Of a DNA stretch of 64,000 bases, positions 30,601-45,242 are shown piece after piece (positions within the stretch are counted from its first letter, which is position 1; each line of letters starts with the position of its first letter). The DNA is from Lutjanus erythropterus (lineage: Eukaryota; Chordata; Actinopteri; Lutjaniformes; Lutjanidae), in the NCBI GenBank assembly GCA_020091685.1, contig CM034595.1, positions 26,211,564 through 26,275,563 of the forward strand, read 5' to 3'. The notes under the pieces are model-generated. The model saw only the letters and a program-made list of their open reading frames with translations, searched no databases and was not told where the DNA came from. Both the position numbers and the translations under genes were made by a program.

Positions 30601-33600
30601 GACTGCCTGCATACAACGCAGGAGGAGAGAGAGAGAGAGAACAGAGCGCTGCTGGCAGAAGAGCCGTGGACTGCATTACTCTGAGTGGCACGGTGGTAAT
30701 GAATTACAATATATTTAAATACATTTCTTGCCTTTTCCCTGATGGTCTGAAAAAGTCACTAAATTTGCCACAGGTCACTTTTTACAAATGAAGGCGCCTG
30801 ACTGTTGGACAAAAATATTCAAAGTTTATCAAAATGTATTCCATATTCCTGTATATCCTAACCCTTTCACAGCTGTATTTGGAATTATCAGATGGTTATT
30901 GCCTTCACTACACTGTCAACCATCTGGTGGTCCCCCCTAATTTCTTTATTTTATGTCGTGATATTAATTTGTTATTGCCTGTTTGACGGACGATAAAGTC
31001 CAACACAACCTCTGAATTACAGATATAATGAAATAATTTGAGATGTTTAGACTTACAAAGCAGATGTTGGTCTCAGGGATGATGTCTGAGAGTGAAACTA
31101 CATCTTCATTTCCAGACAGGTTGCCTGAATTATCCAAAGCCCCTTCTGCCCCCAAACTGAAACAAAAAATATAATATATATATGACACAATAACTAACAA
31201 ACGTGAGAAAAACAATACATTCATTTTATAGTCTGATCTTTCTGTACCTGTGAGGAGAACCCTGGTCAAGGTCTGTGTTTGCTGATTTGTGCACCTCCAC
31301 TCCTACAGACCTGCAGAGAAAGGTCAGAGCAAAGAAAATTAAAAAGCATCTAAGTGAGATGGAAGAATAAAAGTCATGCATTATTATCTTGGTGAAGCAT
31401 TACCGTAGGGGAGGAGAGGAGGAGGCAACTCCTGTGCTGCCTAGGGAGGAGGTGGACAGATTGGCCTCACAGTCAGCAGGGTTATCTACCAGTGGAGGGG
31501 TCCTTGGAACAAGATCTGGCCTGCCCGACTGCACGCCTGGGAACAAATAATCAATAAGAAAACAAATGATCACATATTTCTCCGCAGCACAGCTACGGGT
31601 AAAATTGTGGTTGTGGATGTCTCAGTTATTACCGCTGTCTGCCTCGGACTCTGTGCTTTTAAAGTGGCTGTGGTAGACTAGTCTGGAGTCTGACTGTCCT
31701 GTTGCGTGGGAGAGTGGGGTGGGCGCTCCCAGGGTGGGGGCCCTCCTCAGACCTCCCTGCCCTCCGCCACGACTCTTCTTAGACGGTGATGGTTTGACTG
31801 AAGAAGATGGAAGACATAAAAGAAGAAACGATCAATAAGGGCACCAAGAGACTTTTCACCCCAAGGATGATTCCTGTTCATCAGGCTATAAATTTCAGCA
31901 TGTTTATGAACATAAGTGTATACTTACGTGGAATTTTCTTGAACACCGTGTTGCACATGAATTGCTGGAAACGTTCTGCATAGAAGCCAGGTCTGTGAAC
32001 TGAAACTGTGTCCTAAAGTAGTAAAACAAGGAAAGGAGCCATTAGAAAAGCCTTTTTTCAGCAAATGTTGCTTAAAGAATCACTATACCAGTTACTCACA
32101 TTGGTGTCAATTATTTTCTATCAGTCAATCAACTGACAAATTGCTCCAGCTCTAGACTGTATATGAGCTATACAGCTTATAGCTGTATAGTACAGCTTAT
32201 AGTACAGGCTCTTACCCCATCGTGCACCAAGGCTTTCCAGGAGTGCTCCAACTTCTTTATAAACCTAAATAAGAAGACATTAAAAAATAATTTACTACAA
32301 GTTCTATAAAGGGTTGTTGTAAGTGGGAAGCTCTCATGAATTAAGAGTGAATGAGGAAGTGATTTGGCTGCCCTGAGACACAGACCTGTAGGACTGGAGG
32401 ATGTCAATGATGCCGATGTAGATCAGTAACCTCTCTCCTTTACTATTACGAGATGGAATACCGCCCATGCTGGAAGGACAATAGAAACAACAGGTCATTT
32501 CATTGTTCCAGTCACAGATTATACTACAAAGCCACCAGGTCAAATTCAGCTCTTGCTTGTGGTTTGAGACTCACTGGTCTTCTGAATCCAGCACTCCCTT
32601 CCCTCGTGCCTCGCCCTGAATGGACTCCATGGCTGTACAGTACAGACTTTTCTGGGCTTGTGGCCGGCGCTGATCCGGGGTCACTGCTCCTTCTGACCCA
32701 CCGCTGTCGCCAGAAGTGCCCCCACCACGCTCCCGCTCTCGACTGGCCTGGTCCATGTTGTGGATTCCCAACAGCAGACTGTAATCCATGATCTTAAAAC
32801 TCTGCAAGAGCTACAAAAAACATACAAATACAAGTTACAATTCTGTTGACTCACTACAACGTTGTCTTGGTGAGGTACACCTGTTTGAGTATCTGTTTTT
32901 TTGCCTGATTAAATGATTGGTGGTGGACAGTAACTGAAGTGGAAGTCAAAGAGAAACTTAAAGATACAATTGTAGAAAAACTGCAACAAACTTTACACTG
33001 AAAATATATACACAACATTTTGCATTATATGTCAGTGCTTAAAACTGGATGCAATGTCGTCATGAAGACCTTTTGTGTTTTGATTCCAGGGAAAAATAAG
33101 CAGTCAAAATAACTGCAATTTGATTTTTTTTTTCAAAATCATCCAGCCCTAAATCACACTACACAAAAATGTTGATTAGGCAATTGAGATGAGACAGACA
33201 CAAGCAACACCAACAGCTTATCAGACAGCAATAATTAGCTCATTGTGGCAGCACATATTGCAGTAGACACAAAATCAAAATAACAAATCAACACATGGCC
33301 ACAAAGCAACCACAAAGACAGATAAGCCTCTAATGGGAAGAGATATTTAATGAATAAATGAGGTCCAGCCTCTGTTGAAAGTTGTTTGGCTTTCCCAAGA
33401 CCGATAAACCAACACTATACACAACATTGTGGCATCCCGTGTTCCTTGTAATGATGAATGCCACCGGTCTCTTCCATCATTTGAAAAGGTATCATCCCTC
33501 AAAGTAAACAAAGTATTAGTTTGCAGTGTCACACGAGCCTGAGTCATCTCAGCAACACTAGACTGTTGATGATCCTTCAGCTGCCGGCAGTGGTGGAGCT

Positions 33601-36600
33601 TAACATTAAGTAACAAACAACCCCGTCTAACAACACTGACTAATTGCTTAGTGAAAATTATAGACGCCTCTGTAAAAAAAACACAAAGCTTAGCAGCAAA
33701 GAACTAGCTGTTTCCAAGGAAGTTATGACACCTGCTGCTTATTCTGTCAAACTGTCTGCAGACTATCTCAAAAAATATGGGTTTCCACAACATTTGCTGG
33801 TACCGCAGAGAGTAGAAGACACCCACAATGTCATTGGTAAAATTGACATTCACTAGGAGAGGAGTGCATTGGGAACGGAATCCAGCAAGACCCAACATCT
33901 CTTGCAGAAGCGGGTGATCTTAACTCTGCTGCGGTGGATGAGGGCGGTCAAACAAATAACTGTAGGTCTGAGATTTAGCCAGTACTGCCAACTTGGTGAC
34001 TTTCTCACTAGATTTAGCTACTTTTCCTAACGATTAGTCCACAGCTCTTCGTCAAAAAGCACCAGGGTCTCTCTCCCCTCTCTTGAGGGCAGTCAGTGTG
34101 ACGCTTGGTGCTTGCAACTTCTCCCTCACTCTTTCTCTCCAGATCAATAGATTAGGATATTCCTATAACTTGTAAATAGTTTGTTTGCGCTTGCCATTAA
34201 CTATTTCACTCCACATCTCTGGTTTAGATGTTCCTATAGGTTGTAAATAGGGTTGCCACAATTTCAAACTTATAATACTGATCAATCAAAGTCAAACTGA
34301 ATCAAATGGGTTTTTTTTGTCTCCACCTACTTGCATCACTTCAAATAAGACACAGAGTAGCTTACCTGCCTTACATCACACTTCATATCATACAGACTTT
34401 TATAAAGAAGAATTTGAAAATGTAAATGAGTTGTCAGGGCACAGAACCAATGATCTGTCTTTACAAATCACGACTGGATAACAACAACAACAACAATGGC
34501 ATAGACAGTGCTAAAAAATCTTTGTTGCACCTTTGTCAGATTCAATATATCTATTTCTCAGAAACATTTGAAAAAAAAAACAACTTCTATGTGACGCCAC
34601 AGTGATAATTGCAGTCTGCTGGTGTACCCTCTGAGCTTGTGAATTTTAATACATTTGCATATTGTAACAATTCACACGAAAATGTCCTGCAATTCTATGT
34701 GGGCTGAGAGGCTTGACTGTACGACACTTGAATAAAAAATAATCAATGAATGAAAAATAAGTGTCTGTGACTCACCAGGCAGTCCCTCTGTATGGTCTTA
34801 CACAGGGCATTGTAGTTGTCCGCTTCCAGCAGCAGACCGTCAGGCAAGTCCTGGATAAAGTCCAGGTCTTTGAGAGTGGGAACAGCCTTTTCTCTCTCCT
34901 TTGGGGAAGCTCGTCTCTTATAGGTGGAGCCCTTCAGGTCGTATTTGACGTGCATGGGGATGATCCGGGGAAGAAGATTGTTCATCACCACAATGCGGAT
35001 ATTTTTGCCCCCTGCCTGAACGCAATACAGTCCATAGAACTTGGGTAGCAGGGTGCGCTTATTTTGGTTTATGTTCTGGAGGGGAGGAGGAATGTGGAAA
35101 ACAGATTACATATGTGACAGCTTTCATTACAAAGAAATTATTAGAGCTCCCATAATTATTGTGATACTGATCACTCATACTGAACACACTTCCACTTCCC
35201 ATTATGATGCTCACCATAAAGTATCCAGGCAGGAGTTTCTGCAGGAACTCTGCCTCTTTGTGTTGAACAGTTTTGATGATGAACTCGTCATCACTAGAGA
35301 CATAGAAGAGGGATCCGCTGGCTCCAGAATTAGACAGCTCGATCAGTGGCTCGTTACACAGAGAATACTAAGAGAGGAAGAGAGTCAGCATTAGTATACA
35401 AATGAAACAGAGCAAACATGTTGGCATATCCAGAACTCTAATTTAACTCAATCAGTGGCTCTTAACCGGGAAATGTTGCAAGAAGGATGATAAAATAAGT
35501 TCATATGAAATAAAATCACACAATGAAATATATATGTACTGGTACCACTTTGAGGGCAGTTGATAGAAACAAAAGATTTCTGACAGTGACTTATTATTGC
35601 ATTATTTTGTCTGTGTAGTTTGACAACAGAGACATGGAGTGTTACATTCTAAAATTCTGATATTGAAAAACCATCTGACAGAGAAAAGAGCCAAAGAAGG
35701 GAAAAAAAATGCACCTTAACTGCATATTATTTCAGCAATGACATAACTTCATATCTTCACAGTTTTAAGCTGAAAGTACTTGAATGAAATTAATGATTCT
35801 CCAGTTGAGGGAAACGGTTGACACAGCAATTAAATCAATAAGTGTCACGACAATGTTTGAATTTTAGGTCCAATATGAATATGTGTCACAAGAATCCTTT
35901 TGAATTTTAGCTCCACTATATTTCTTATCAGGCAGCTACCAGACAAATAGAGTCTATCAATTAGAAATGAAATAAGACAAACTTTAAAACATGACACTAT
36001 TAATAATAATAATAATAATAATAATGTTATGTGGTTTATGTGGTTATGGTTTTTGATATTTATTTGGGATAAATCATTTTAGTAAATAAATATATTTAAA
36101 AATCTTTAGAATAATTGCTAAATTATTTAGATTAATCAGTTAAAAAATAAGCATTAGTTGCAGCCCTATATTTTGGATAACGCAAGTAGACTACTCAACA
36201 AAATATGTCTCTTAATCTGGAAATGTCATTTATTGTAGCTTTAAGGCTTCCCTCAAACCTGTGATGGTGAATCATGACCACCATGATGACAAGTTGAGGC
36301 CATGTGTTTGTCATTTTTTAAATTAAAACCACAGAAGCTATGTGGTAAAAATCTGACTTGGAAAAAGCCTTCACAATTTGAGTGACACTTTTAATCCCCC
36401 AAAGGGGGCACGGGTGAAAACAGTTCTGGCATGTGTGTTTGGTCTAAGTACTAACCAGGTAGTCATCAGGCCGAATGCCAAAGAGTTCCCTGAAGTAACG
36501 AAAGGCAATAGGAGCGTAGGTCTTAAAGCGAAAGTCACTGTAGTGGTGAGCAGGAGTCAGGTTACTGCCTTCACTGAAAACACATATAAGAGTGACAAAA

Positions 36601-39600
36601 ATTCATTAAAACTACATGAAGTCAAATAACACAAATTCACCATGTTTGTTCAACTTCAACTTTTGTTACCAACCTGGGGAAGAAGATGCTTTCGACTACC
36701 ACAAAGTCTTGCATGAGAACATCCCTTTCTGCCTTTTGGCTTAAGCTGCCAACTGTGTGAGCAATGCCCAGCTGGATGGCACCTTTTAGGGCAGATGACG
36801 TCGTCTAGAGAGGAAAAGATAGTAAGCACTGGAACAAATGATATTTTACCCATGTTACTTCTGCTGATTCACTGACTATTCTCGGGTGTCTAGTGAGAGG
36901 AATTCCCAAACTAAATTTAGAACACAACACATTTTCCACTTTTCGCCCCTGCTGCTCAGTGTTGTGGGTTTCAAAAAAACACTGACCCCCGCCCTGTTCT
37001 GACCTTTTTATAGGTGGTCTCTCCTGTGGTGGTCTCAACGCCCCGGTGTCCAATGGTCTTCTTCATACTTTGAGTTGTGCCTGAAGAGCCAGGCATCTGA
37101 GGAGGGGGGCAGAGGGAAAAACATGTAAATGTGGCCTCGTGTGTGTGTTTATACTTGTGATCACAGCAGACTAAGAGCTAGCTGTATGCAAGCTTTAGGC
37201 CACTGGCATATTGGGTAAACATCTTCACATGAAAGCTATCAACTCCACTGACAACCTGCTGAACTCACAGCGAGGGCAAACTCGTGCAGCAGAAGACGGG
37301 AGTCTAAGCAATGTTACTTGGTCTGAATTTATCTTCAAGTGACCAAAACTTTTATGTCTACTTCATGTTTACTTCTACACACACACACACAAAAAAAAAA
37401 TCATTTTAATTAATTACTTTACAAATCCCCCATCCATATAACTTTTTTTAGTTTAGGTTTTCTTAAACATTGTGGTTGATAAGGCCATTACTTGTGAGTC
37501 TTATCTCCTCTATACTCTGCTATTATTGATCATGATGATTTTCCATTATTGGTGTAATCATGAATATAGTCATGAGTGACTCTCACTCGCTAACATATTT
37601 GATTTCCTGATTTATTTTAAATTTAGGGGTAAATTGTATATAGTGATGCAACTGATGACATCATGGTAGAGAAGCGAAAAATAGAGCCTGATTTAAAAAA
37701 TACGTAAATATCAAGTAAGATAGAACACACTCGTACAAGATCATTTCATTGTTTTTCCACTAAAAAGGCTGTTACTAAAAAAAGATGTCTGTCCTTTATG
37801 TGATGTAATAAAAATATGTTTCTTAACAAAATGTAAGGTAATGTAGTTTCAGCATGTTTTAGAGCAATTTAAGAGGGTTAATCATATTTTGATGTTTATC
37901 AGGATAATACTGTGAATTAGTCATGATTATTGTGACAATAAATTTTCATATCATCCCATGCCTAATTGTGGTATTAATGGTTAATTTACTCGCCCTGGTA
38001 CAAACAGTGGACTCATACTCTCCAACAATACAAGGAACTATTTTTTCTCAAGGAATTTATTCACCTGTTATCACCTGTGTAACAAACAGTCTCTTTACTT
38101 TTCCTGACCGATGTCTCAATCTGCTGCAGGCTGCATGAAAGCAGGCTCAAACTCTCCAAACCTGTTCTCCCGCCCTCCTCGGGCTTGACTGGATCAACAT
38201 TTACATTACCTGAGGCTGTACATAATGCAGAAGTGTAGTCAACTCAGTGAGACAATATCTGACTTACCTCTGCAGGGGCCATTTTGCGGATTCCACTGGT
38301 CCCTAAAGACAGGCAAAAAAAAAGTTAAATTGGGATTTACAACGTGAGAAAGATGCTGAGTCTTGAGAACCTAAAAGGAAAAACACTTAAGCCTTAAGGA
38401 ACAGCTAGTTCCCTTTTTCAGAGCTGACTGCATGATGCCCATGTACATGTCAACCCATGCAGTCAGTGTAAATCTGATGCTTGAAATCATTCTTAATACT
38501 TGAGCTGGCAGCTTTTATCATGGAAGAATTTATTAATGACTGTTTAAGAAACCCTCTGCTGGTTAATTAGCAGGGCTATTTCAAGCAATGGCTGATGACT
38601 GTAAAGCCAATGATGAGCCCAGACCTAAATGTGTCCGCAGTTACTGACTGCTGCCCTCGATACACCAGCTCTATGTGAACTGGAACTACTTCTCCCCTGA
38701 GCTGGCTGCTCCAGATTCATCTGGTACCTAGGGATGTGTGTCTACACTCACCACCTCCTTTCCAAACTACTTTGTGTCTCGCAGGAACTTTGCTTTTATA
38801 TTTTGATCGACTCCAATGTGATAACATTATAGGGCTGGATTGAATAGTTTGAAGCTTTGTTCCAAGTGTTAACATTTGAATTCTAAATCTGAATGCTGTG
38901 CAGCTTTTTTTTTTTTTTTTTGCATGTCTATTCATTCTGTTTTAGCGCAGTACTTCTGCAGAGCTGTAGATAAAGATTAGGCCTCACTAATATTCTTAGT
39001 ATTATATTGCTTGTAGAATTAGATTCCAGTGGTGGCTGCCTAGAGTTGTTTCTGACTTATGTAAGCCAAATATTTCCAATAACTCCAGACTGTTGTAAGC
39101 CCAAAAGTCAAAGCTTATTGGGAAAAAAGATGTAATGATTTCCCAAACTCACAACATGTTTCTTATCAAATGAAGTAGTCAGATTCAATCCCTAGAAACA
39201 GCAGAAAATGCTGTTTGCATTTTGTCAAGTTTTCTCAACTTTTTTTTTTATCAATTATTATCAAATTAAACTGAATCTTTGGGTTTTAGACTTACAAAAC
39301 AAGAAATTTAAAGACATTACATTGGAATTTTAAACAAATGGAACAGACATTTTTCATTTTATAGATTTTTAGATTTTATTGTGTTTTTTTCTAAATAAAA
39401 TTGTTTTTACAGTCGTTAATTTTCTAAAGATATTGTGCAGGGCAAGTAAAAATTCACCTAAGCAGATTTCTGACCCATTTGCCTGTGCAGGCAAGTGGAA
39501 AAAAACAAAATACCCATTTCACTGAATCCTGCAATAAGTTATGTTCATGTTGACAAAACTGACAGGTTATGTTCATTAAAGAAAATCAATTTAATAAAAA

Positions 39601-42600
39601 ACAAGGGCTAACTGATTTAATCCGATAAATCACTTTATTCAAATTGAAGACTTTGTTGATGACATTATAAAATATGATGACAGATATTTGAGGCTTCATT
39701 CCAAAGCTTCAATAGGAGCTTCAAATGTAAAACAAAAACACATTGGGAACCGCCCTATAACATTATTATTGTATTTTTTTTTTTTTTCAAAATTAAACTA
39801 GTCAGTAAACTCAACCGATGAGCATAAAAGTGATAACTTCTAGGTAAAATAATCTCATGCTGAACACTTGAGGCATCACCAAGCAAAGATGTGTGTAAAA
39901 TTTACTGGCATGCTAACCAAAGAGGAGAAGTAAAACTGTAATACGACCCAGACACTTGGGTCTATCCTCCTGGGTAAGCATGATAACACCAGCAGCACAT
40001 AGTAGTTTTGGAAGACATGCACACATTTGAAATAAAATAAATATTCAGCATGATTTCCTGTGTCCTTACATAAACTTGCTGTTTAAACCTACTATCTCTC
40101 GCCCACTCTGCAAGCACCTCTAGCCTGTAACCAATGGCAACCTCCACTTCAATGCTGCAGTGCCACAGCCAGGTCAATATATACAAAAGGATGTTGGGAA
40201 GATTATACACCTGTTGTAACAATCCCGTGTGTGAAAATTCATCTACGCCTGGCAGATTGAATCCAGGCGATGCACAATAAGTGAACACATCAACCCGAGA
40301 GAGGTGGGAGTGTTAATAATAAGGCAGAATCACTGAATGCCATGCATCTCTTCTCAGTTAACAGGGACACACGGCAATCCTCTGGGAAACAATGAGCATC
40401 ATTCTGCCCACATTCCCTCTTATTATGTAAAACAACACACTATATCATCACTACTCATGCAGTTTCTGCTCACGCACACAGAAACACTCACGCAAACCCA
40501 TGCGAGTACCTCGCTGTAACGCTCTCCTCCAGAACTGAGTCCTAATATCTGTGGAGCAGGACATGGTCAGCCTAAACAGCTTAACCTAATAAATGAGCAA
40601 CACTGAACAAACTTAAAACATGACTGTGCATACGTACAAAAAAAATGTGTTCATCTAGACGTAAAATCGTTGTTTCATCAGTTAAATCAGAAAATGTAAT
40701 TTGAGACAGTAAGCTGAATGGTGTTGGGTTGTGGTCAAAACAAGACATTTGGGGATGTCATCTTGGGCTTCGGGAAACACTGATCGACGATTTTCACCAC
40801 TTTCTGACATTGTATAGGCCAAACAACTGATTCATTGATCGAGAAAATAATCTACAAATTTCTAATCGGGTTTTAGACTGACGGTCAGACAAAGCAAGTA
40901 ATTTGAGGACGATGCCTTGAGCAATGGAAATTTTATTACTATTTTCTACCATTTAATAGACAAAACAGTTCTCTGAATAATCAATTATGAAAATAACCAT
41001 TAACTGCAGTCCTAATTTCAACAGATGGCGATTTTACTCAAATGTCATGTAGAACTAGATAATAACAGACACTGTGCAGCAGATTCTGGGTAGGAATTAC
41101 CCAACCCAACCCAATTACTTAACAATGACTTAAGCCTGTCAGTAACAGGCCTTACGACAATAGGCAAACCATCTGTTCCTCTCTGTATACTAAACAACTC
41201 TCTGCCAGACTTGTTCACATGTAGCCTGCAGCCTGCACAAGGCAATAATATGGGACACACACACACTCAGCTAACATAATTTTCTGCCTATGAAGACTCC
41301 ATAAATATACTGGTTCTTGCCCCAATTAGAAAACAAGGCCAATAAGGGCTACTACAGATACAACATTATGCTACTGTCACTCAAGGGTCTATGAGGGTGT
41401 GTGTGTATTTGACAGAATGCTGTATCTTGTATTTGTACAGTCTAGGACTCTCAGCCATGTGGGAGCCACATGAGTGTTCTGAAGCCACTATTTTTATTCC
41501 GTGATTCAGCCTGGGTGGCTACCAAGGGAAGAGCAACTCCTCTATACTCAGGGAAGCTAATAAGTGACGCACAACTAAATGGATTAGCAAGATGCCCATC
41601 ATCTGTCTGTCCTGTCCTCAGAAAACAAGACACCTCTGAAATGGGGCTGAGTGATATGAACTAGGGCTGCATGGTTTAAAAAAAAAAAAGAAGAAGAAGC
41701 ATATTGTGATTCCTTTGACAGATATTGCAATGTGATTCATGATTGGTGGGAATGATCATTTTTCCATCACAATTTTCATCTTCACTGTGAAAAACTATAA
41801 AAATGATGAAGACATGAAATGAGAAACCTGTTTTCTTACATCTGGTAAACAAGATTCACAGTCCAGGGCATCACTGCGGCACTACAGTACTTCATTCTAA
41901 CACTGTGTTGTTTCCTTTATCAAAAAAAATTGCCCCTTCTGGATATTGTGATTTCAATAACATTTCATTAAATGTGCAGCCCTAATATGGGCAAAATCAA
42001 ATATCACAAGACTTTTGACCAAATACCATGATATGGATATAGCAAAGATCATAACTGGATGATGACTGCTGCTTTCACAAATCATTAAATTAATTTCTTG
42101 ATTAAAAAAAATCATCAATAACGTGGATTTAATGACTAAGTGGTTAAAGACAAATAAAAAGAACAGCTAGAACGGTCAGGTAAGTTCAGAAATCACTTAT
42201 GCCATATCACAAAATAAAGAGATCCAAAATATGATATTTAGACTTTTATCATGATATTGACATAATATTGATATATTGCCCAGCTCTAATATCATTAAAT
42301 TGTGACATGAGATGGGTGTTGTATTTTTCCTGGTTTTAAGGGCTGCATTACAGTAAAGAGGTGTTATTTTCTTAACTTGTGTTAACTGTACTGTTCTAGC
42401 ATTTATATTTATCCACTTAGTCATTATATCCACATAACTGATGATTATTGATTACCTGTCAAACATCTCATTGTGTTAATATTTTGAGAAAGCACCAGTA
42501 GTCAGCCTTACAATATTGTTCCAATATCGATAGATGTATTTGATCAAAATATACTACAAGAATATCACATGTCTGCACTGTTTGAGAATTTACTGTATGT

Positions 42601-43531
42601 TATTTTAGAGAAAATGTCCAGTCTAACATCACAATATTGGTATAAAATCGATATATTGCTCAGGCCCACGACTGGATCTGCCCTAAACGAACATTTCATG
42701 AGCCTGTTCATTATCTAGATAAGGATGACAAGCCTGTGTGTGGTCAAAAGAATCAACAGGATCAATAATTGTTTGGATAATATATCACCTCAACTGTGAA
42801 ACTCTGGAAGGTAACTGATAGAGGGCTAGTGCTGAAAGTACCAAATGGAAAGTGAATATTCTTGCCAACTTTACCACAAACCTGCACAGACAGACAGACA
42901 GAGGAAAAGGAGGGGTGTAACGGGCGAGGAAGGCTGGGGGGGATAACAGAGGAGTTTCCCACAGATGGACAGAGCAATTTGTAACAGCAGCCACTTATCA
43001 CGTCCCATTCTTTTACTGAACAATAGGCCGATATTTAATAAACCTCGTAACATGTATATCCTCCCATATCCAGTTATCTCATTAGAATAAAACACCGTGT
43101 ACCGTTTACGTTAACAAAATCACCGGCTTGATAACAAAACACACCACTCGAGCCAACGTGGTCACGGTAATTCTTTCTGTACACGTTATGACCCCAACTC
43201 AAATAACTCAATATAAATACTGGTGGCTTCTTAACCAATGCCTCGTGTGATCAATAAAACCACCAAACCAGATTTATCAACTAGGCAGCTCAACAAGCTA
43301 GCCATTGCCTCGTTCATTTGTTAGGTTGAAAAAGCCTCGATGCTAACTAGCTAACGGGCTAACCGGGGACTCGATAAAGCCACAGTCACCGAATCACACC
43401 ATTTTCACCGCTACAAAATGTTACACAGTTCTGTTCGTATGTTCGTATTACACCAACAAAGGAGGAAGATTTAGCAGATAGATACCTGTCGGGGCTGTTG
43501 ATCCCGAGTCTGCTGTTCCAGCAGTCGCCAT
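27650..43531 (-). CDS. pip5k1a: Phosphatidylinositol-4-phosphate 5-kinase type I alpha, at least 15 coding exons
   Basis: Exons, in transcript order: 43531-43486, 38302-38268, 37096-37004, 36804-36674, 36573-36456, 35367-35215, 35075-34776, 32810-32575, 32469-32386, 32264-32216, 32012-31928, 31797-31633, 31536-31404, 31310-31248 and 31156-31057, plus a proposed terminal exon 27715-27650. All join in frame, to 618 residues (human canonical 562). The enzyme phosphorylates PI4P to PI(4,5)P2 at membranes. Kinase landmarks are the glycine loop GASGS (156-160), ATP-binding Lys173 in IIKTV, DLKGS (238-242), MDYSLL (300-305), IGIID (389-393) and the activation loop [14 protein letters not shown]. The N-terminal [10 protein letters not shown] is shared with mammals. 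The tail past residue 444 is Ser/Pro-rich and ends ...[10 protein letters not shown] before the final exon. The last exon is the uncertain part (see findings). Confidence 0.93.
28215..28300. repeat. Fragment of 'gctgcaac'-type repeat in last pip5k1a intron
   Basis: 'tttttctctattttctgacattttatggaccaaagaacaaatcgattgactgagaaaat' matches the end section of the family seen at 40775 and 10873. Confidence 0.5.
30150..30530. repeat. Dispersed repeat, copy 2 (related to 1325-1600)
   Basis: It lies in the last pip5k1a intron and carries the blocks described for 1325-1600, in the same order. It is longer because it adds 'agcactttatccaaaatccaagcac', which is itself a variant of an internal unit, so the element may contain short internal repeats of an 'aagcatttt' motif. 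Confidence 0.6.
36001..36024. repeat. (TAA)n microsatellite in pip5k1a intron
   Basis: Eight TAA triplets lie in the intron between exons 36456 and 35367. A short 'gattaatcagtt...agttgcagcccta' repeat fragment is nearby at 36120-36170. Confidence 0.85.
38303..43485 (-). other. pip5k1a: pip5k1a intron 1 (5.2 kb), repeat-rich
   Basis: There is no coding signal between the short first exon and exon 2. It holds a poly-T run at 38905-38921, a 'gctgcaac'-family copy at about 40775-41020, an element with 'agggctgca'/'tgcagccct' ends at 41662-41985, and cryptic 'gatattgatatattgcccagctc' repeats at about 42160-42290 and 42480-42670. Long first introns often carry enhancers, but no specific site was recognised. 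Confidence 0.6.
41662..41985. repeat. Inverted-end element ('agggctgca...tgcagccct')
   Basis: Starts 'ctagggctgcatggttt' and ends 'aaatgtgcagccctaat', so the two ends are short inverted repeats about 320 bases apart. The inside repeats 'atattg(t)gatt' phrases. A related copy starts at about 51497 in an ecm1 intron ('tactagggctgctcaattaatc'). Confidence 0.55.
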
Positions 43532-45236
43532 TACGATTTGACTGTTCACATCACAGACAGCAGCAGCGCCGACAGTTGAATTCTGATGCTCATGTTGCCG
43601 CAGCAGCACCACAGCGCCCCCACTGGCCTGAAGGGGAACAGTTTCAGTTTCAGTTTACTGTCGTGTCGCATAGCTTCAAATATGGTATTTACAATGTGAT
43701 ATGTTTAAGTCGCTTTAATAATATTCTTACCCAAGGAGATAGATTATTATTTCACTTGTTAAAATTTTCCCAAATGTGATAAAAGTCTCAATAGTTTTAT
43801 TAGAGGGAACAGAAAAGGGACACTTTTCAGTTATGCTTCACTGGTATCTGTAAATGTCAAAATTGATATGTGCTGAATATGTATGCATGGATGTGAAAGC
43901 ATGTGTATATATTATGGTCTTAACATGGACCCCAGGAAGAGTGGCAGTTGCTTTCTAACAGCTATTGGGCATCCAAATAAACAATAAGCTTGATTAGTTA
44001 TGGAAAGCAAAGGAAAGCCTCTATTGATCGTTGGAGGATAAAAAAAAAAAAGCCAAATAAATAAATAAATAAAAATTGGAAGTATGTAATATTAAAATAC
44101 AAGAGCTATTTAACTCAAAATTATAAGGTAAGTAATAAACATACAGTCCGCATAAACAGTGTCTTACTATATTAATTGTGCAATACTGCATGTTTCGAAT
44201 GAAATGAAGAGCAATGTATATACTGTCTACTGTAAAAGTTTACACCACAATAATGTTTGATTATGCAATGACACTTAGGGTTTTGTCTGCATTAAAAGAG
44301 GAATATGATATTGTACACAATGTAGTAAAACAGTGTAACATGTTAACATACTATACCATAACATAGAACAGTATAATATAGTATAGAATATCAAATATAA
44401 GGTGAAATGTCGTGATATAGTAAAACACAGCATATAGTATAGTACAGCAATACAGCATAGAATATAGCATATTAAGTATTGTATAATATATAGTATACTC
44501 AAATATATATATCACAAATATACATAAACATATACAGTATAATGTATAATAAATAAATATCACATTAACTTCGTGTTTTCATTCTATTATGCTTCCTCTT
44601 CTTTGTCTTGCATGGTATGGTGTGTTTCATTTTATTTAAATAGATATTTTTAGTCTGGCATGTCCAGTGTCGGATGTTGTTAATGGCAGAATAAAATCTT
44701 ATCAAACCAAACAACTTAATTAGTTTCATAAGGGTTATGTGATGCCTATTGAGCAACAGTTGAAGCTGTTAAATGGGTAAGCAAAATAGACGTTAAAAGG
44801 CACCCAAAAAAAATAAATTAAAAATCAAGTGTTGCAAAGATAAGAACACAATATTAAAATAGGTAGTACAAATTACCTAAAAAATGCACCCATAACAGTA
44901 CACAAAAGCAAAATCATGGGTTTTAACATAACATTCGATTATTTGTGAAAATCTTTCCAAGTGATATTATGACCTTACAACACAGGCCTTGCATGCAAGA
45001 AGACAGTAAACCACACAAAAATACATTTACAAACTTTTTTATTAGAGCTCTTGTAGATATGATCTTTACCACAAACCCACATAAAAAGAAGAGAGCTGAT
45101 CTTGCAGCTCCAAAGGAATCAAAAATGCATTCATAATCAAATTTGTAGAGAGCAGCCTATAAAAATAGTGGTACAGTGACACAGACACAAACTAACAAAC
45201 TTACAAACTAAGCTTTTAAAAAATATTTTTTCATAT
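43532..45236. other. Spacer: pip5k1a promoter side and ecm1 downstream side
   Basis: About 43532-43625 is relatively GC-rich ('gcagcagcgcc', 'cacagcgccccc') next to the pip5k1a start codon and is the likely core promoter and 5' UTR, with no TATA box seen. From 44040 on the DNA is AT-rich, with (AAAT)n at about 44055-44075. The 44320-44560 stretch is low-complexity, built from 'atagtata'-like units. No exon was recognised. Confidence 0.5.
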
Positions 45237-45242
45237 TTTATT
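45237..45242 (-). terminator. ecm1: ecm1 polyadenylation signal AATAAA
   Basis: AATAAA on the minus strand about 250 bases past the ecm1 stop codon is the first canonical hexamer downstream. Confidence 0.5.
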
